A DNA stretch of 64,000 bases from Salmonirosea aquatica (GCF_009296315.1 NZ_WHLY01000002.1:1488001-1552000), one strand, 5' to 3'. Positions 42,736 to 52,934 are shown, numbered from the stretch's first letter. Program-made: numbers and translations. Notes: a model not told the origin generated them from the letters alone.

Positions 42736-44067
42736 GTGAAAGAAAAATCAGACAAAGACGATCCTTCCCGAACGTGCCGGGAGCCAGAGCCGTTTGTGCA
42801 CTACAATCCACGGTTCCGCAATGTGCTCCCGATCGCCCAGTTACCCATACTGGTAGCCAGCCAGTCTTTCTTTTCAGAGTTCATCCTGCTGGGGGTGTTG
42901 TTGCTCATTTCCCTGTTACTTTCCGCTCTTCGGGCAGCGTATGGGGTCATCTCCATCACCGAAAGCCCGTGGGAGCGGCGTAGTGCAGCCGAACCATTAA
43001 TGCTGAGTGCTCCCCAAAAACTTACTTTATCCCTTTTTCAGCGCGGCAGTACCTTACTGGCTTTTTTGCTGGCAGCGCACCTGGCCTGGAAGATAACGCA
43101 AGATCCAGAACTTAATGCCTATACCTGGGTGCCGGTGCTGGCTCTGGTGATATGGCTCTGGGTAGATGCCCTGGTACGCTACTATGCAGGTCATAACGCT
43201 CTGGCTTTTACCCGGAAAGCCACACCACTCATAAAACCAGCAGCGGCTTTTCTGACCCGCACGGGGAATGTCTTTTCTTCCATTGGTACCAAATGGCGGG
43301 TTCTGCTGCCTGATGAGGCCAAAGGTAGGTCTGAGCAAAATGAAAGTGATTCTGAAAATGAAGAAGAGCGTGATCTGCTGCGCGGACTGGCTACCTTCGG
43401 CCAAACGACCGCCCGCCAAACCATGCAGCCACGCCTGAACATTACCGCGGTAGACATTGAACTGGATTTTCACGAGTTGATGGATAAGATCAATAAATCG
43501 GGCTATTCCCGGATTCCGGTGTACGATGATACGCTCGATTCCGTCGAGGGAATTCTCTATGTTAAAGACCTATTGCCGCACTTACACCGCGATGAGCACT
43601 TCGCCTGGCAGAAGCTTCTGCGAAAGGCTTATTTTATCCCCGAAAGCAAACGGCTCGACGATCTGATGCAGGAATTTCAAAACCGCCGGGTGCACATGGC
43701 CATTGTGGTAGACGAGTATGGAGGTACCAATGGGCTGATCACGCTGGAAGACATCATCGAGGAGATATTCGGCGATATCAACGATGAATACGACGAAGCC
43801 GAGGAGGTGAATTATACGCAGGTGGATGACAAAACCTACATTTTTGAGGGGAAGGTACTCCTCAATGATTTCTGCAAAATCCTGAGTCTGGAATCAGACT
43901 ATTTTGAGGACGTGCGCCGGGCAAGTGAATCGCTGGGCGGCCTGTTGCTCGAATTATTTTCGCAACTTCCCCGCACGGGCGAGCAGGTAGCCTACCGGGA
44001 TCTTACCTTCAAGGTACAGTCGGCCGACAAAAAGCGAATCAAAAAGGTACGGGTGATTGTCGGCTGA
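42736..44067 (+). CDS. gldE: GldE-type gliding-motility-associated CBS/transporter-associated protein
   Basis: A 443-residue membrane protein of the CorC/hemolysin-C family. The DUF21-like N-terminal part has four hydrophobic segments (first near 45-68, FILLGVLLLISLLLSAL). Two CBS domains follow (MDKINKSGYSRIPVYDDTLD; DDLMQEFQNRRVHMAIVVDE) with EYGGTNGLITLEDIIEEIFG. The C-terminal CorC_HlyC domain is EGKVLLNDFCKILSLE. The place behind mutY and ssb matches Flavobacterium gldE, which supports gliding, often with gldD; no gldD is seen here. I start at GTG 42736, see promoter entry. Confidence 0.82.
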   Translation: MKEKSDKDDPSRTCREPEPFVHYNPRFRNVLPIAQLPILVASQSFFSEFILLGVLLLISLLLSALRAAYGVISITESPWERRSAAEPLMLSAPQKLTLSLFQRGSTLLAFLLAAHLAWKITQDPELNAYTWVPVLALVIWLWVDALVRYYAGHNALAFTRKATPLIKPAAAFLTRTGNVFSSIGTKWRVLLPDEAKGRSEQNESDSENEEERDLLRGLATFGQTTARQTMQPRLNITAVDIELDFHELMDKINKSGYSRIPVYDDTLDSVEGILYVKDLLPHLHRDEHFAWQKLLRKAYFIPESKRLDDLMQEFQNRRVHMAIVVDEYGGTNGLITLEDIIEEIFGDINDEYDEAEEVNYTQVDDKTYIFEGKVLLNDFCKILSLESDYFEDVRRASESLGGLLLELFSQLPRTGEQVAYRDLTFKVQSADKKRIKKVRVIVG

Positions 44068-44129
44068 GCAAAAGCGTGTAACAGATGGTACAGGCTGATA
44101 ATTTATTATTTGCATAAACAACAAAAGCC

Positions 44130-44160
44130 TTTGCCATCTGACAAGTTATTTCTAATTTTG
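44130..44160 (+). promoter_or_regulatory. guaB promoter TTTG-N19-TAATTTTG
   Basis: TTTG at 44130-44133, a 19-bp spacer, then TAATTTTG at 44153-44160. Both boxes match the Bacteroidota consensus exactly, 28 bp before the guaB start. Confidence 0.85.
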
Positions 44161-44188
44161 CCCCGCAAATAACTACCGTTTATTTGCA

Positions 44189-45661
44189 ATGAGCAACTAC
44201 CCAGCCAAAGTCCTCTACGAGGCACTCACCTACGACGACGTTCTGCTATTACCTGCCTATTCGGAGGTACTTCCGCGCGACACCAGCACCGTAACCCAGC
44301 TTACCCGCAACATCCGGCTCAATATTCCCCTCATTTCGGCGGCCATGGACACCGTCACGGAATACGAACTCGCCATCGCTATGGCGCAGGAGGGCGGCAT
44401 CGGCATGATTCACAAAAACATGAGCCTGGAAGCCCAGGCCGAGCAGGTGCGAAAGGTTAAGCGCTCCGAGAGCGGCATGATTCTCGATCCCATTACCCTC
44501 CGCGAGGAAGCCAACCTGGGCGATGCCCAGCAAATCATGGGTGAATTCAAGATCGGGGGGATTCCGGTAGTAGACAAGAACCGCAAACTGGTTGGAATAC
44601 TTACCAACCGCGACCTCCGCTTCCAACGCGACATGAGTCGCCCGGTTACGGAGATTATGACCCGTGAAAACCTCATTACAGCATCGGAAGGCCTTTCACT
44701 GGACGACGCCGAGTCTATCCTACAGGAGTACAAGATCGAAAAGCTGCCCATTGTGGATAAAGATTATCGCCTCACGGGCCTTATCACTTACAAAGATATT
44801 CTGAAGCGGAAATCGCACCCCAATGCCTGTAAAGACGAGTACGGTCGCCTGCGGGTAGGCGCGGCGGTAGGCGTCACGCCGGATTTGATCCAACGCGTGG
44901 AGGCCTTACTGAAAGCAGGAGTGGATGTGGTAAGTCTCGATACCGCCCATGGCCACTCGCGGGGTGTGATTGAAGCGGCCAAATCCATTAAACAGAAATT
45001 TCCCGATTTGCAGGTGATCGCCGGCAACATCGCCACGGGCGCAGCAGCTAAGGCGCTGGCCGAAGCGGGCGTGGATGCTGTGAAGGTAGGCGTGGGACCG
45101 GGTAGTATCTGCACCACCCGAATCATTGCCGGTATTGGGGTACCTCAGCTGTCGGCCGTTATCGAGGCAGCTGAAGCTTTAAAAGGCACCGGCATCCCCG
45201 TCATCGCCGACGGCGGTATCCGCTACTCGGGCGACGTAACCAAAGCGCTGGCTGGTGGCGCCAGCACAGTGATGATCGGCTCCATGTTGGCTGGTACCGA
45301 CGAGGCGCCGGGCGAAATCGTGATCTACGAAGGACGCAAGTTCAAAGCCTACCGGGGCATGGGTTCAGTGGAGGCGATGGAGGACGGTTCTAAAGACCGT
45401 TACTTTCAGGACGCCGAGGACGATGTGAAGAAACTGGTACCTGAAGGCATCGTAGGCAGGGTACCTTTCAAGGGGAAAGTATCCGAAATCCTGTACCAGA
45501 TCGTGGGGGGTGTGAAGGCAGGAATGGGCTATTGCGGCGCGGGCGACATCCCGGCTTTGCAGGAAGCACAATTTGTAAAAATCACCAGCGCGGGCGTGCG
45601 CGAAAGTCACCCGCATGATATTATGATTCAAAAGGAAGCACCGAATTATTCGGCTCGGTAA
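44189..45661 (+). CDS. guaB: inosine-5'-monophosphate dehydrogenase
   Basis: A 490-residue enzyme that oxidises IMP to XMP, the first step to [23 protein letters not shown] opens the barrel. Two CBS domains (about 95-200) carry [20 protein letters not shown] and [29 protein letters not shown] holds the catalytic Cys, and [20 protein letters not shown] and [10 protein letters not shown] bind IMP. It is a single-gene unit between an exact promoter and a strong terminator. Confidence 0.98.
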   Translation: MSNYPAKVLYEALTYDDVLLLPAYSEVLPRDTSTVTQLTRNIRLNIPLISAAMDTVTEYELAIAMAQEGGIGMIHKNMSLEAQAEQVRKVKRSESGMILDPITLREEANLGDAQQIMGEFKIGGIPVVDKNRKLVGILTNRDLRFQRDMSRPVTEIMTRENLITASEGLSLDDAESILQEYKIEKLPIVDKDYRLTGLITYKDILKRKSHPNACKDEYGRLRVGAAVGVTPDLIQRVEALLKAGVDVVSLDTAHGHSRGVIEAAKSIKQKFPDLQVIAGNIATGAAAKALAEAGVDAVKVGVGPGSICTTRIIAGIGVPQLSAVIEAAEALKGTGIPVIADGGIRYSGDVTKALAGGASTVMIGSMLAGTDEAPGEIVIYEGRKFKAYRGMGSVEAMEDGSKDRYFQDAEDDVKKLVPEGIVGRVPFKGKVSEILYQIVGGVKAGMGYCGAGDIPALQEAQFVKITSAGVRESHPHDIMIQKEAPNYSAR

Positions 45662-45675
45662 GTGTTTTCACAATC

Positions 45676-45714
45676 AAAAAAGCCAGCTATTTTGAATAAT
45701 AGCTGGCCTTTTTT
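45676..45714. terminator. bidirectional terminator behind guaB
   Basis: AAAAAAGCCAGCTATT and AATAGCTGGCCTTTTTT form a long stem with A- and T-tracts on both sides, between guaB and the convergent lipoprotein gene. Confidence 0.88.
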
Positions 45715-45750
45715 GTTTTTGGGAAAATAATAACACAACCGTTGGTCCGG

Positions 45751-46200
45751 CTAAAACCAGCTAATGCTTACCGTTTGACCCTTAGCATTACCATAAACGA
45801 AGCCTCCATTGACATCACCATTATCGTATACATTCAAAGAACTGTTGGCATTCTCTGTCGTTACTTTAAAACTACTTATTCGACCCTTTTTGCTTGAGTA
45901 ATCATTCTCTGAATCTCGAAGGCTGACCTTGGCATCGTAACGATTGTTTTCCTGTACAATTCCATCGTTAATAGCTATCAGTACATTGATGGTGTTGTTA
46001 TTCTTACGTCGGATTTCCACGGTAGAAGCCTGGGAAGGGCCTCCTTCCAGTAGTGTGCCACCAGGGGTGACGATTTGGTATTGAGCCTCATAGCGGCCAA
46101 CCAGTTGAGTAGTCAAATCGGGACCGGGGTCTTTTTCCTGTTTACAGGCGATCGAGAAAAAGATAAGGCTGAACAAAACGGCGTAAGTGGAGTTTTTCAT
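45751..46200 (-). CDS. small lipoprotein of unknown function
   Basis: A 149-residue protein with signal MKNSTYAVLFSLIFFSIACK; Cys19 is the lipobox residue. The mature part (QLVGRYEAQYQIVTPGGTLL, TVEIRRKNNNTINVLIAIND) is beta-rich and could be a lipocalin-like fold. Composition is AT-richer than neighbours. Convergent with guaB, divergent from the beta-barrel gene. Confidence 0.75.
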   Translation of the reverse strand: MKNSTYAVLFSLIFFSIACKQEKDPGPDLTTQLVGRYEAQYQIVTPGGTLLEGGPSQASTVEIRRKNNNTINVLIAINDGIVQENNRYDAKVSLRDSENDYSSKKGRISSFKVTTENANSSLNVYDNGDVNGGFVYGNAKGQTVSISWF

Positions 46201-46269
46201 AGCCCAATAGATTATGAGTTGATGAGTTTGTATTTTTCTTAAATTTATAAAAAAAATACAATATAATAA

Positions 46270-46952
46270 ATGTTACTCACTATGAAAAACTTACTCTGTA
46301 CCTTGGCGATAGGTTGTTTTACCTTGCTAAATCCCGTTTTGGCGCAGAGCAAATTATCGGTGTCAATCAATGCAGCACCTACCTTCCAGTATGCCAATAC
46401 GGAATTAACAGCGAATCTTCCGGGCGAAAATGGCTCCGCAGTACCCGTTGATTTTCATTCCAAGGTGAATGGATATGGCTACATGGTGGGTGTACTGGCC
46501 AACTACGGATTTTTCAAGCGACTGTCGGTAGCCACGGGTCTTTGGCTGAACCAGGTCAATTATAGAAAACCCACTGTGACAACCGATCCCGACCTGAACA
46601 CACTACACCTGGACATTCAGGTACAGACATTGGCTACTAAGACTCGCAGCCTACAGGTACCCTCCTGATTAATTTTCGAAGTTCCGTCAATCGGCTGTCA
46701 CCTTATTTTACTGCGGGAACTCTCACAACGCTATATTCCACCACGATTTTTGAAGGAAGCAAGGGAAGCAAAAACATGATTGACAAAATCCGGTTTCACC
46801 CCATACTGGCGGCGGGTGCCGATTATCGACTGAATGAGCATTTCGATCTGAGTGTTCAACCTACCTTTTTATATTACCTACCCTACCGAAAAGTTATGAC
46901 CTATAAAAACTACCAGCTGGGATTACAGGGGCAGGTACTTTATCACTTTTAG
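46270..46952 (+). pseudogene. PorT-like outer-membrane beta-barrel protein, apparent frameshift
   Basis: The first frame encodes a signal peptide (LLCTLAIGCFTLLNPVLAQ) and early barrel strands up to TKTRSLQVPS, then stops at 46668. The next frame continues with LINFRSSVNRLSPYFTAGTL, then RFHPILAAGADYRLNEHFDL and ends QGQVLYHF at 46952. One extra C in the run at 46660-46662 gives RSLQVPLLINFRSSVNRLSP, a normal PorT-family strand. The intact protein would be about 227 residues with a C-terminal Phe typical of outer-membrane proteins. Probably a sequencing undercall. Confidence 0.8.
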
Positions 46953-46968
46953 ACAATCTTTATCCTAC

Positions 46969-47892
46969 CTACCCCCCAATCTGCCCGGCCAGAATCTCGA
47001 TACCTTCCCGGAAACTGTGTGGTTCGTACCCTAGCGTTTTGCGGGGCTTGTCCAGAATAAATCCCGTACGGGCAGGGCGTTTAGCGGGTTGGGTGAAGGT
47101 GGTTGAGTCAGCTTCGGCGATGAGAGATTGGTCCAGCCCGAAATAATCGGCCGTCATTATCGCCATTTCGTAAGGCGTCAGCAGGTCTTTGCCCGAAATA
47201 TTAAAAACCCCTTCGGCTTCTTTTTCCGCGATCAGGTAGCATCCCACGGCCAAATCCTCGGCCAGGGTAGGTGTGCGCCACTGGTCGGTCACGACGTTGA
47301 TATTTTTGGCTTCCTCCAGCGATTTCTTTACCCACAAAATGATGTTGCTGCGGCTCATGTCATGCGCTATGCCGTACACCAGCACCGTGCGGGCAATGGC
47401 CCAGCGGATGGGGGCAGCAAACGCTCCGGAGTTGATCAGTACCTTCTCGGCGGCGTATTTGCTCCAGCCATAAAAGCTTAACGGATTGGCCTCGGCCTCT
47501 TCGTCGTAGGGACCTTCGGCGCCGTCGAAAATAAAATCGGTAGAAAGGTGTAACAGGAACGTATCCTGTTCCCGGCAAGCCTCCACCAGGTACTCCACAG
47601 CCTTGACATTTTGGGCCCAGCAAGCCTCCTTCTCACTCTCGCACTGATCCACATTGGTCATGGCAGCGGTATGAATCACTACGTCGGGTCGGGTCAATTC
47701 CAGCACCTCACGGACTTGTGCTGCCTCCGTGATGTCCAGCGGATAATACTCGTAGCCTTCGACAAACGGCAGGCGATTGTCGCCCCGGGCGGTGGCGATG
47801 AGCTGAATGCCCGGCTTTTGAATTAATAACTCAACGAGTTTCTGGCCCAGTAAGCCATTAGAACCGGTAATAAGAATGCGCTTTTTATTCAA
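46969..47892 (-). CDS. RmlD-like sugar-nucleotide reductase (SDR)
   Basis: A 307-residue extended SDR of the RmlD_sub_bind family. ILITGSNGLLGQKLVELL is the NAD(P) loop, HTAAMTNVDQCE follows and STDFIFDG with YGWSKYAAE gives the S-x-Y-K catalytic residues. Members reduce dTDP-4-keto-sugars; without rml neighbours the substrate is open. It could also be a methionine-adenosyltransferase-beta-like protein. Starts 97 bp behind the cyclophilin gene on the same strand. Confidence 0.87.
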   Translation of the reverse strand: MNKKRILITGSNGLLGQKLVELLIQKPGIQLIATARGDNRLPFVEGYEYYPLDITEAAQVREVLELTRPDVVIHTAAMTNVDQCESEKEACWAQNVKAVEYLVEACREQDTFLLHLSTDFIFDGAEGPYDEEAEANPLSFYGWSKYAAEKVLINSGAFAAPIRWAIARTVLVYGIAHDMSRSNIILWVKKSLEEAKNINVVTDQWRTPTLAEDLAVGCYLIAEKEAEGVFNISGKDLLTPYEMAIMTADYFGLDQSLIAEADSTTFTQPAKRPARTGFILDKPRKTLGYEPHSFREGIEILAGQIGG

Positions 47893-47988
47893 AACGAGGA
47901 GTTATAAAAGGTGAAAAGTGGTAGGAGGCGGACCGTATTCAGCGCCCCGGCCGTCGAATCGAAGAGCTGTCAGCTTCTTTTGAGAAAA

Positions 47989-48717
47989 TCACTCGAATGA
48001 GTACCCATACTTCTTGGTAATCTTTTTCTTCTTCATCTGCTCCACCGATACCTTCATCGGAACGTCTTTCAAAGGTCGGTCGCGCGCATCGCGGGGCTTT
48101 GCTGCGATAGAATCGATAACGGCCAGTCCGTCAATTACTTGCCCGAACACCGTGTAGCCCCCATCCAGGTGCGGGGTACCTCCTAGGGTTTCATATGTCT
48201 TTTTCTGGGCTTCGGTAGGTTTGCGGGGGGTACCATCCTTACCTACCACGCGTGCCAGTTGCCGGTCCAGGTCGGGGCCCGTCAGGGGGCGGCCTTGCAC
48301 GATATAAAATTGGCACCCGCTCGATTCCTTTTGGGGGTTGTTGTCGCGGGCCGCTCCCAAGGCTCCCTTCTGATGAAACAGCTCGGGTCTGATTTCCGCC
48401 GGGATTTTATAACCCACACTCCCGTTACCCAGGGGTTCTTTGGGCTTGGCATTGCGCGAATCAGGATCTCCGCCCTGGATCATAAAAGCGTCGATGACGC
48501 GATGAAACAGCAGACCGTCGTAGAATTTTTCCTGCGCCAGCTTAATAAAGTTGGCTTTGTGCAGGGGTGTCTCATCGAATAGAACGAGTCGCATGGGACC
48601 TGCCTCGGTCGTAATCGTCACGAGGTAGTCTTTTTTCTTTTTTTTCTGCGCTTGTACCGACGTAGCCAGTGTGATTACCAGCATAATCAGCAACGCCAAA
48701 ACACAATGTTTCTTCAT
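47989..48717 (-). CDS. cyclophilin-type peptidylprolyl isomerase, exported
   Basis: A 242-residue PPIase. A signal peptide (MKKHCVLALLIMLVITLATS) ends near VQAQ; I choose this ATG (48717) over an in-frame ATG ten codons upstream that would spoil the signal. The cyclophilin core has FYDGLLFHRVIDAFMIQGGD, the SSGCQFYIVQ strand and GGYTVFGQVIDGLAVIDSI. An insert with KDGTPRKPTEAQKKTYE is usual in Bacteroidota. It folds envelope proteins in the periplasm. Confidence 0.93.
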   Translation of the reverse strand: MKKHCVLALLIMLVITLATSVQAQKKKKKDYLVTITTEAGPMRLVLFDETPLHKANFIKLAQEKFYDGLLFHRVIDAFMIQGGDPDSRNAKPKEPLGNGSVGYKIPAEIRPELFHQKGALGAARDNNPQKESSGCQFYIVQGRPLTGPDLDRQLARVVGKDGTPRKPTEAQKKTYETLGGTPHLDGGYTVFGQVIDGLAVIDSIAAKPRDARDRPLKDVPMKVSVEQMKKKKITKKYGYSFE

Positions 48718-48822
48718 AGCAAAGTTCCGCTTCAAACAATTGGTCAACTTTCGAGATCAAATTTTCCTACCTGGACCCCGGCTTTCAAGCTTACCGAGTC
48801 AAATGCCGCACACCTACCTCTT

Positions 48823-49428
48823 TCACTTACTGGCCAGCATGGCCTTGTCCGTAGGTTCAAATACCAGTTTCAGACCGTAATCTTTTCCTTCCGACACTTC
48901 CTCCATGCTGGTCTTGACGGGATTCTTCTGCCAGACAATCCGGCGCGGTTTGGCTTCCAGGGGGGTACCATATTTCTCAGTAAAGCGCTTTTCAGCCGAA
49001 CTCCATAGTTGCCGGGTAGCAGTTTCGCTGTTAAGATAAATATCGACGGTGATTTTATTGATGGTCCGCCCCGTGGGTGTAAAGTAGTACAGCACGTCGA
49101 TGGTCTCCAGTTGGTCGGTTTCGAAGGTAAAACCTACGTGCCGCAACGAATCTTCGAACATTTCAAAGGATTCGGTTGCCTTCACTTTACTGACCGGATC
49201 GCCAAAGGCAATGCCCCGGATAACACCTTCGTCTGAGGTACCTACGATGGTATTGAAGAGTTCGGACTGATTGCTGTTGATAGCGCTGGAAGCAGGATCG
49301 TGTATTACCGCCGAATCGGTAGGAGCCGTCGCTTCTTCATCGGTAGTTGTTTTGGTGCGGCAACCTGTCGTAATTGCGCCCAGCAGGCATACCCACAGCA
49401 GATAGCGCAGGGAGGTAGAATACTTCAT
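48823..49428 (-). CDS. lipoprotein of unknown function
   Basis: A 201-residue protein with signal MKYSTSLRYLLWVCLLGAIT and Cys in TTGC (about 23). I start at ATG 49428 rather than ten codons upstream. The mature part after a Thr/Ala-rich spacer reads GVIRGIAFGDPVSKVKATES and VDIYLNSETATRQLWSSAEK; no family recognised. It lies 37 bp behind the Omp85-like gene and may be its operon partner. Confidence 0.75.
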   Translation of the reverse strand: MKYSTSLRYLLWVCLLGAITTGCRTKTTTDEEATAPTDSAVIHDPASSAINSNQSELFNTIVGTSDEGVIRGIAFGDPVSKVKATESFEMFEDSLRHVGFTFETDQLETIDVLYYFTPTGRTINKITVDIYLNSETATRQLWSSAEKRFTEKYGTPLEAKPRRIVWQKNPVKTSMEEVSEGKDYGLKLVFEPTDKAMLASK

Positions 49429-49495
49429 AAGGATGTGAAAAGGTGGTGATTCGCGCAAAATTAACCATTCTGGCTTGAAAAGGAATACGAGCGGC

Positions 49496-50977
49496 TTATA
49501 AAGAGCGACCTACCTGGAAAAAGAACCGATCCTGGCCTAATCCGTTGATGGTGTAGTTGAAGCGAATGATCAGGTTGTAAAACGTAACCACATCCAGCCC
49601 TACCCCGGCCCCGGCGATCAGCTTGTTGCCCAGGCGCGTGTTGCTGAGTTCGGGATAGTAGTTGCGCACATAGCCCAGATCGGCAAATGAATTGAGGTAG
49701 GCCGTCATGGGGATGGTATTCAACTGACGGACGGGAATCCAGGGAAATGTCTTCTGAAAACTGAACAACTTGTATTTTAGCTCATTGCTCGAAAGAAAAT
49801 AATGCTGTCCGTCAATTACGTACAGTTCATAGCCCCGCACCAGATCGCGCCTGAATCCTAGGCCCAGGGTTTGCGCATAGGGTTGTCGGGTCGGCATGGA
49901 TAGCCGGGCCGTCAGTCCGGTGTTGAAAAACCACTTCTTGCCAAGCGGCAGGTAGCGGTTGTACCACCCGTAAAGGTACCCCTGATTCAGGTCGTCGAAA
50001 GGTAACAGGCCTAGCTTGCTCACCTGCCCACCATATCGGTAACCCCGCAGGGGGTACTGGACATTGTCGCGGCGGTCGTAGCTGTAGCTGTACGTAAATT
50101 GAAAGAAGTTCTGGGTTTTACGTCCATCGAGCAGGTAATTAGGATTCAGCCGGGTTAGGGTATCGGAAAGCTGCATGGAAACCCAGCGCATATCCAACAG
50201 GTGATTGTCGTAAAACTTGTTACGGCGGCGCAGGGTAGTATAAATAATCAGTCTTTCCCGATTCAGATTTTCACTGTTAAAATAATCCAGTTTGTCTTTC
50301 CAGGTCCGGTAAGGCAGCGTTTTGTTGGTTGTGTAGGAAATTCCCGATGTTATGCCGGTTTTCATCTGCCGATCGATGTAAGGTACCGAATACAGAATAT
50401 CGTACCGGGGCACAAAACCAAACACCGCCGAGAGCGTCAGGCGGTCGGCCCGTCCCGTGAGATTCAGGTAGCTCATGAACAGGCCATACGTAGTACGGCG
50501 GAAGTCGTGGTTGCGTTCGTACCACCACTCATTAAAATTGCGGTCGGCCAATTCAAAAACCGGGAGAATCACAAAGTACAGCCTTTCTTTGACCAAAATG
50601 CGCACATCGACCTGCGTAGAATCCTGCGGGTCCACAAAATGCTGCATATCTACGGTAATAAAGAGGTTGGTGTTGACGATTTTGCGGCGGTCGATCTCCA
50701 AGCGTCGTTCCAGATCATGTTCGGGTAGAGTATCACCTACCTTTATGGCCATCTCGCGCAGGATGATCGGCGTGAGCGTACGGTAATTGCCTTCAATGCT
50801 TATGTTGCCAATCGTCACCGTATCACTGGCCGCAACCGTGTCTTTGTAGAGAGTATCGTTCTTCTGTATATGCGTGCTATCCGCTGCAAATGGCTCAGAT
50901 ACCTGGGCGTACCCACTGCCTGCCACCATCAGCCATTGGGCTAAAAGCACAATAATAATCCGATAATGATGAAGCAT
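49496..50977 (-). CDS. Omp85/BamA-TamA family outer-membrane protein
   Basis: A 493-residue protein. Signal peptide 1-25 (ends GYAQ). One POTRA-like domain covers about 50-135: TIGNISIEGNYRTLTPIILR, EHDLERRLEIDRRKIVNTNL. The remainder is a 16-strand-type barrel with the bacterial surface antigen pattern: YSYSYDRRDNVQYPLRGYRY and the final FYNLIIRFNYTINGLGQDRF-FFQVG. With a single POTRA it is a TamA/ShlB-like variant and not the main BamA. Function in outer-membrane insertion or lipid handling is inferred. Confidence 0.88.
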   Translation of the reverse strand: MLHHYRIIIVLLAQWLMVAGSGYAQVSEPFAADSTHIQKNDTLYKDTVAASDTVTIGNISIEGNYRTLTPIILREMAIKVGDTLPEHDLERRLEIDRRKIVNTNLFITVDMQHFVDPQDSTQVDVRILVKERLYFVILPVFELADRNFNEWWYERNHDFRRTTYGLFMSYLNLTGRADRLTLSAVFGFVPRYDILYSVPYIDRQMKTGITSGISYTTNKTLPYRTWKDKLDYFNSENLNRERLIIYTTLRRRNKFYDNHLLDMRWVSMQLSDTLTRLNPNYLLDGRKTQNFFQFTYSYSYDRRDNVQYPLRGYRYGGQVSKLGLLPFDDLNQGYLYGWYNRYLPLGKKWFFNTGLTARLSMPTRQPYAQTLGLGFRRDLVRGYELYVIDGQHYFLSSNELKYKLFSFQKTFPWIPVRQLNTIPMTAYLNSFADLGYVRNYYPELSNTRLGNKLIAGAGVGLDVVTFYNLIIRFNYTINGLGQDRFFFQVGRSL

Positions 50978-51157
50978 TTAGTCTATTGTAGCCTTAATTA
51001 TCCCTCTACAACGTAAAAAAGCTGTAAAGTTGTCGGTGAAAAACCAATATTACCAGTCACAATCCGCGAAGGTATTTCAATTTCTCCCGAAATTCTACCG
51101 TCAATGTACGGGTAGCGGAGCAAACTGGTTTTACAGAAGCAGGGCGTGAATCTGACT

Positions 51158-51814
51158 TTACTGAAAAATAAGCGTGCCGAAGCGTTCGGGTCGATGAAAA
51201 CGGGGTGATTTGCCACTCAGGGTAGGGCTCCAGCACCCGAAAGATGCATTGCCTGGGTTGCAGGTCCACCGGGGGTCGTTCTGGGCGGTAAGGAGAATGA
51301 TCCGATAAAAATTGATTCGGTACAGCGTGGGTAGGGTACCCTCCGGCTGCCCGCTGTTGATCAGCGCCAGGGGTATCCGCAGTTCACCCCGCCACGAATT
51401 GGCCGTAGTGCCAGTGATGTGGTGCGTGATGCCCGCCTCTTCGTAGGGTACCATGGTGAGCGTGTTGGCGTCGCCCTCACCGGTGGGATTGTCGATCCAG
51501 CCCACAAACAGCGCATTACGGGGATTCAATTCCAGCTCCAGGTAGCGAGAAGGAGTACCTGCACCCGCGGAAATGAACACTTCGAACACTTCCTGCTCCC
51601 ACAAACTGGCATTATGCTCGGTGTGAGTAGTTTGTTGCCAGTAGGGGTCTTCTCGGCATTCAAACGCCACAGTCAGGCTGTCGTCACTCCGCTTCACCCG
51701 CACGATCGTTTCCTGCGGCAGGATCGTACCGTCGGTAGCCTGGCGGAAATGGGTTTGGGGCAGTGTGTACCACACATTTTCAGAAAGCCTTATTTCAAAC
51801 GAGTCGGAATTCAT
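51158..51814 (-). CDS. carbohydrate-binding family 9-like protein
   Basis: A 218-residue protein with the CBM9-like fold. VAFECREDPYWQQTTHTEHN, LWEQEVFEVFISAGAGTPSR and YLELELNPRNALFVGWIDNP are the landmarks of the family. It ends FGCWSPTLSGKSPRFHRPER-FG. I start at ATG 51814, because the longer form only adds a non-conserved hydrophobic piece; if that piece is real the protein would be exported. It may bind a sugar ligand; function unknown. Confidence 0.87.
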   Translation of the reverse strand: MNSDSFEIRLSENVWYTLPQTHFRQATDGTILPQETIVRVKRSDDSLTVAFECREDPYWQQTTHTEHNASLWEQEVFEVFISAGAGTPSRYLELELNPRNALFVGWIDNPTGEGDANTLTMVPYEEAGITHHITGTTANSWRGELRIPLALINSGQPEGTLPTLYRINFYRIILLTAQNDPRWTCNPGNASFGCWSPTLSGKSPRFHRPERFGTLIFQ

Positions 51815-51997
51815 GAGTAAAAAGTAAAACGGAAGTAGGTGCCAGATCCACATAAAAGGCCGATTGTACCAGAGAATGCTTAACGGTCTTTTTAAAATTC
51901 AAAAGTAAAGAATATAACGGGCAAAATGCGAAATTGCGTCCGCCCGCAGACCGGAGATACCCCTTTGGACTGCGCTTCCGATTAGTTCTGATAAAAT

Positions 51998-52930
51998 ATG
52001 GGTTATTCAAAAAAATACGCCTTGGTCGCAGCCGGAGAGTTTTTAGCCGACCTGATTGGGGAAGACTTTGCCTCCGACCTACTCACTACGGGTACGTTCA
52101 GACGCGTGCAGGGAGGAAGCCCGGCCAACTTGGCGGCTAACCTGGCCCGGCTGGGGCACAAGTCGGCACTGGTTGCCTGTGTGGGCGCCGATTCTCTGGG
52201 AAAGTACCTCCTACAGGCGATATATCCCACGGGTGTAAATACCGAATACGTGGCGATCGACCCCGGCCAACCGACCAGTCTGGTACTAGTATCGCGTACT
52301 CAGGGTACCCCCGATTTCATCGCGTACCGCGCCGCTGACTACCAATTGCAACCCGACCATTTCCCTAATTCCCTGCTAAATGAATCGGCGATTTTTCACA
52401 CTACCTGTTTTGGCCTGAGCCGCGAGCCCGCCCGATCGAGCCTCTTGGACGCCGCCCGCCGGGCCCGGCAGTCGGGAGCTCTGCTCAGTCTGGATGCCAA
52501 CTACGCCCCCTCCATCTGGCCCGACCGCCATGAGGCTCTTGAAGTTATCGGGAAGTACATACAGGACGCGCTGGTTAAACTGAGCGACGATGATGCCGAG
52601 CGGATTTTTGGCTCCGCCGTAACGCCCGAGCAGGTATTGGACTTTTTACACGGAAAAGGAGCCCGCTTGGTATGCTATACCCTGGGAGCCAGAGGTAGCC
52701 TGATTTCATGGGAGGGCGGCCGACATAAGGTACACGTAGCCGTTGAGCCCGTTGAAGTCCTAGACGCCACAGGAGCGGGCGATGCCTATTGGGCCGGATT
52801 TCTCTCGGCTTACCTCGACGGGTACCCGCCCGCACAATGTACCCGTGCGGGTGGTCGGATAGCTGCCATCAAAATCAGTTCGGTGGCTCCACTCCCTAAC
52901 CAAATAAACCGCAACCTGCTGTACGAATAA
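51998..52930 (+). CDS. PfkB-family carbohydrate kinase (fructokinase-like)
   Basis: A 310-residue kinase. VQGGSPANLAANLARLG is the first PfkB motif and VLDATGAGDAYWAGFLSAYL the second, containing the catalytic Asp (GAGD). The start ALVAAGEFLADLIGEDF resembles fructokinases. It phosphorylates a sugar with ATP; the exact sugar cannot be fixed. Single gene with its own terminator. Confidence 0.92.
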   Translation: MGYSKKYALVAAGEFLADLIGEDFASDLLTTGTFRRVQGGSPANLAANLARLGHKSALVACVGADSLGKYLLQAIYPTGVNTEYVAIDPGQPTSLVLVSRTQGTPDFIAYRAADYQLQPDHFPNSLLNESAIFHTTCFGLSREPARSSLLDAARRARQSGALLSLDANYAPSIWPDRHEALEVIGKYIQDALVKLSDDDAERIFGSAVTPEQVLDFLHGKGARLVCYTLGARGSLISWEGGRHKVHVAVEPVEVLDATGAGDAYWAGFLSAYLDGYPPAQCTRAGGRIAAIKISSVAPLPNQINRNLLYE

Positions 52931-52934
52931 CTGA

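Noticed and set aside
46625-46662. Small insertion flanked by CAGGTAC in the beta-barrel gene
   Set aside because: The 7-bp word is part of the very common GGTAC motif; a single missing C explains the break without any insertion.
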